A stretch of 8,428 nt of DNA, taken from assembly GCA_947176515.1 (NCBI GenBank), contig CAMWQZ010000032.1, positions 1 through 8,428 of the forward strand, in the 5' to 3' direction. The notes below the pieces were generated by a model, which was not told the DNA's origin, did not search any database, and was given only the letters and a program-made list of their open reading frames with translations. Below, piece by piece: positions 7,173 to 8,428 of this stretch. Position numbers and translations under genes: made by a program. This DNA comes from an uncultured Bacteroidales bacterium (GTDB taxonomy: Bacteria > Bacteroidota > Bacteroidia > Bacteroidales > Muribaculaceae). Position 1 is the stretch's first letter. The number at the start of each line of letters is the position of its first letter.

Positions 7173-8428
7173 TTACTTGCGGATGAGTTCTTTAGTCACC
7201 TTGTTACCACGACGAACGATGTAAACACCGTTTTCGGGGTTAGCAACCTGAACACCCTGGAGGTTGTAGTAAACGGCAGGACCGTTAGCTTCAACTTCGC
7301 CTACAGTAGCGTCGAAGATAGCAGATGTGCCAAGTTCAAAGCCTTCGAGCATGGGGTAGCCTTCGTAAATCTTGTCAGAGAAACCGTCCCAACCTGCAAC
7401 TTCAGCAATAAGGGCAGCCTTAGTTTCTTCGGTAGCAACAACTACTTCTTCAGAATAGTACGGAACTTCGATTGCCTCAGCAACAGCTACATCAGAACCA
7501 GTGTTGAATGCAATTACGTTTTCAAAGAAAACTTCGGGAGTCTTATCAGTTCCTAAAACTAAGCAAGGAGCGTCGCCAGCAACAGAACCAGCAACATAGA
7601 AGTTTGCAAGATTAACCTCATTGCGAACACGGCCAATAACACCTGCTGTACAAGCCTTACCAGAAACAGTAACGTTAACGAAGCAGTTATCCATAGAAAC
7701 AGTTTTGCCAGTAGTACCGAACATAGCACCAGTGTAACCGCCTTCGCCTACAACTTCACCTGTTACGAATACGTTCTCGAGAACCAAAGCACCACCATCG
7801 CTGTGACCAGCGTAAGCACCGAGGATACCAGCACCCTGAGCAGTAACTACATAAGCATCAACTACGCCAAGGTTACGGATTTCACCTGAAGGAATACCGA
7901 AGATAGATGTGCAATAGTAGTAATCAGTTCCTGCAACGCCACCATTTTCAGTATTAGGGACAAAGTTTTTGATAATGTGATTCTTACCATCGTAGTGAAG
8001 GATTGCTTTATATGTACCATTATAACCTGCAAGGGCATGATAATCTTCAATCTCTGACATATCGATGTCGGCGGTCTGAACAAACCAGAAGCTACCACCA
8101 TTGCAATTTACAAAACGGTAAGCATTAGCGAGGTCTTCTGCGCAAGCAATCTGATAGGGATCAGCTTGAGTACCGGCGCCAGAAAGAGCGTAGTTAAGAG
8201 CAGGGAGGCCATCAACTTCTTCAGTTGCGCTGAAAGCAGCCCAAGATTTAACCAATTCTACACCGGCAGCTTCAGTAGCAGTTGTGTTAGCCATAGTGAT
8301 GTCGCCAGTTACATTGTCAGCTACAAAACCAGTTTCTTCAGTACCGCTGTTGAAGAGAACGAAACCATTGAGAGTGACTGCACCTTTGTTAGCGGCACAA
8401 ACGAGGTTTGCATTTCCTGCTACTGTAC
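7173..8428 (-). CDS. GLUG-type repetitive surface protein with C-terminal sorting-like tail (5' end outside window)
   Basis: The frame is open from the right edge to the TAA at 7173, giving 417 visible residues. The ATG at 8294 is internal: 44 in-frame residues precede it with no stop and continue the same repeat pattern. The module entry is GAGTQADPYQIACAEDLANA (from 8180), then TADIDMSEIEDYHALAGYNG and YDGKNHIIKNF, the usual pattern opening GLUG proteins. GLUG-like repeats follow: LENVFVTGEVVGEGGYTGAMFG, MDNCFVNVTVSGKACTAGVIG and LANFYVAGSVAG. A second copy of the module end appears before the ATG. The tail (7283-7176) contains YNLQGVQVANPENGVYIVRRG and ends in basic residues, resembling a type IX secretion C-terminal signal. 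Codon use favours GCT, GGT, GTT and ACT, unlike the PUL genes. It is probably a secreted or surface-anchored beta-rich protein, perhaps an adhesin. The function is unknown. Confidence 0.88.
   Translation of the reverse strand, partial: TVAGNANLVCAANKGAVTLNGFVLFNSGTEETGFVADNVTGDITMANTTATEAAGVELVKSWAAFSATEEVDGLPALNYALSGAGTQADPYQIACAEDLANAYRFVNCNGGSFWFVQTADIDMSEIEDYHALAGYNGTYKAILHYDGKNHIIKNFVPNTENGGVAGTDYYYCTSIFGIPSGEIRNLGVVDAYVVTAQGAGILGAYAGHSDGGALVLENVFVTGEVVGEGGYTGAMFGTTGKTVSMDNCFVNVTVSGKACTAGVIGRVRNEVNLANFYVAGSVAGDAPCLVLGTDKTPEVFFENVIAFNTGSDVAVAEAIEVPYYSEEVVVATEETKAALIAEVAGWDGFSDKIYEGYPMLEGFELGTSAIFDATVGEVEANGPAVYYNLQGVQVANPENGVYIVRRGNKVTKELIRK
7176..7283 (-). other. C-terminal T9SS-like sorting tail of the GLUG-type protein
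   Basis: The last 36 residues have the pattern VYYNLQG - x - V - ANPENGVYIVRRGNKV - basic end. This matches the general form of type A type IX secretion tails (vYnlxG ... GvYivr ... K), and is very common at the ends of Muribaculaceae and Prevotella surface proteins. It suggests export across the outer membrane and possible anchoring. Whether this host has a working type IX system cannot be told from the window. Confidence 0.55.

Noticed and set aside
8292..8294. ATG at 8294 as the start of the GLUG-type protein
   Set aside because: The frame continues upstream to the window edge without a stop, the 44 preceding residues carry the same repeat pattern, and no signal peptide follows this ATG.

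Overview
The window looks like chromosomal DNA from a gut-type member of Bacteroidales. A Muribaculaceae- or Prevotella-like genome is my best guess, from the SusC/SusD pair, lipoproteins with short Ser-Cys lipoboxes, a TTTG / TAnnTTTG-type promoter, starts without clear Shine-Dalgarno sequences, and a GLUG-type surface protein ending in a YNLQG...GVYIVRRG tail. Every gene I can support lies on the minus strand, so transcription runs from high to low coordinates.

Layout in the direction of transcription. (1) 8428-7173: the 3' part of a repetitive GLUG-type surface protein. Its frame is open through the right edge, so its start lies outside. A strong intrinsic terminator at 7144-7110 closes this unit. 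(2) 7109-6827: an AT-rich intergenic stretch holding a Bacteroidetes-type promoter (7000-6965), a possible upstream inverted repeat (7059-7020) and a leader of about 130 nt. (3) 6826-1: a tightly spaced four-gene operon with gaps of 21, 36 and 23 nt. It encodes a SusC-family TonB-dependent transporter (1041 aa), its SusD-family lipoprotein partner (578 aa), a small lipoprotein of unknown family (164 aa) and a large lipoprotein with an N-terminal beta-sandwich-like region and a propeller-like remainder (DUF5018-like). The last gene runs off the left edge.

The four operon genes have the architecture of the outer-membrane part of a polysaccharide-utilisation locus. SusC forms the channel and SusD the lid, and the two downstream lipoproteins sit where SusE/SusF-type surface glycan-binding proteins normally lie. 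No glycoside hydrolase, sulfatase, peptidase, ECF sigma/anti-sigma pair or hybrid two-component sensor is visible, so the substrate cannot be assigned. The SusC has no STN domain, which argues against trans-envelope sigma-factor control.

Nothing here clearly amounts to a new system. The parts most worth a second look are the two poorly characterised lipoproteins, the tandem module structure and distinct codon use of the GLUG-type protein, and the promoter/operator region of the operon. The window holds no RNA genes, mobile elements or CRISPR arrays that I can see.
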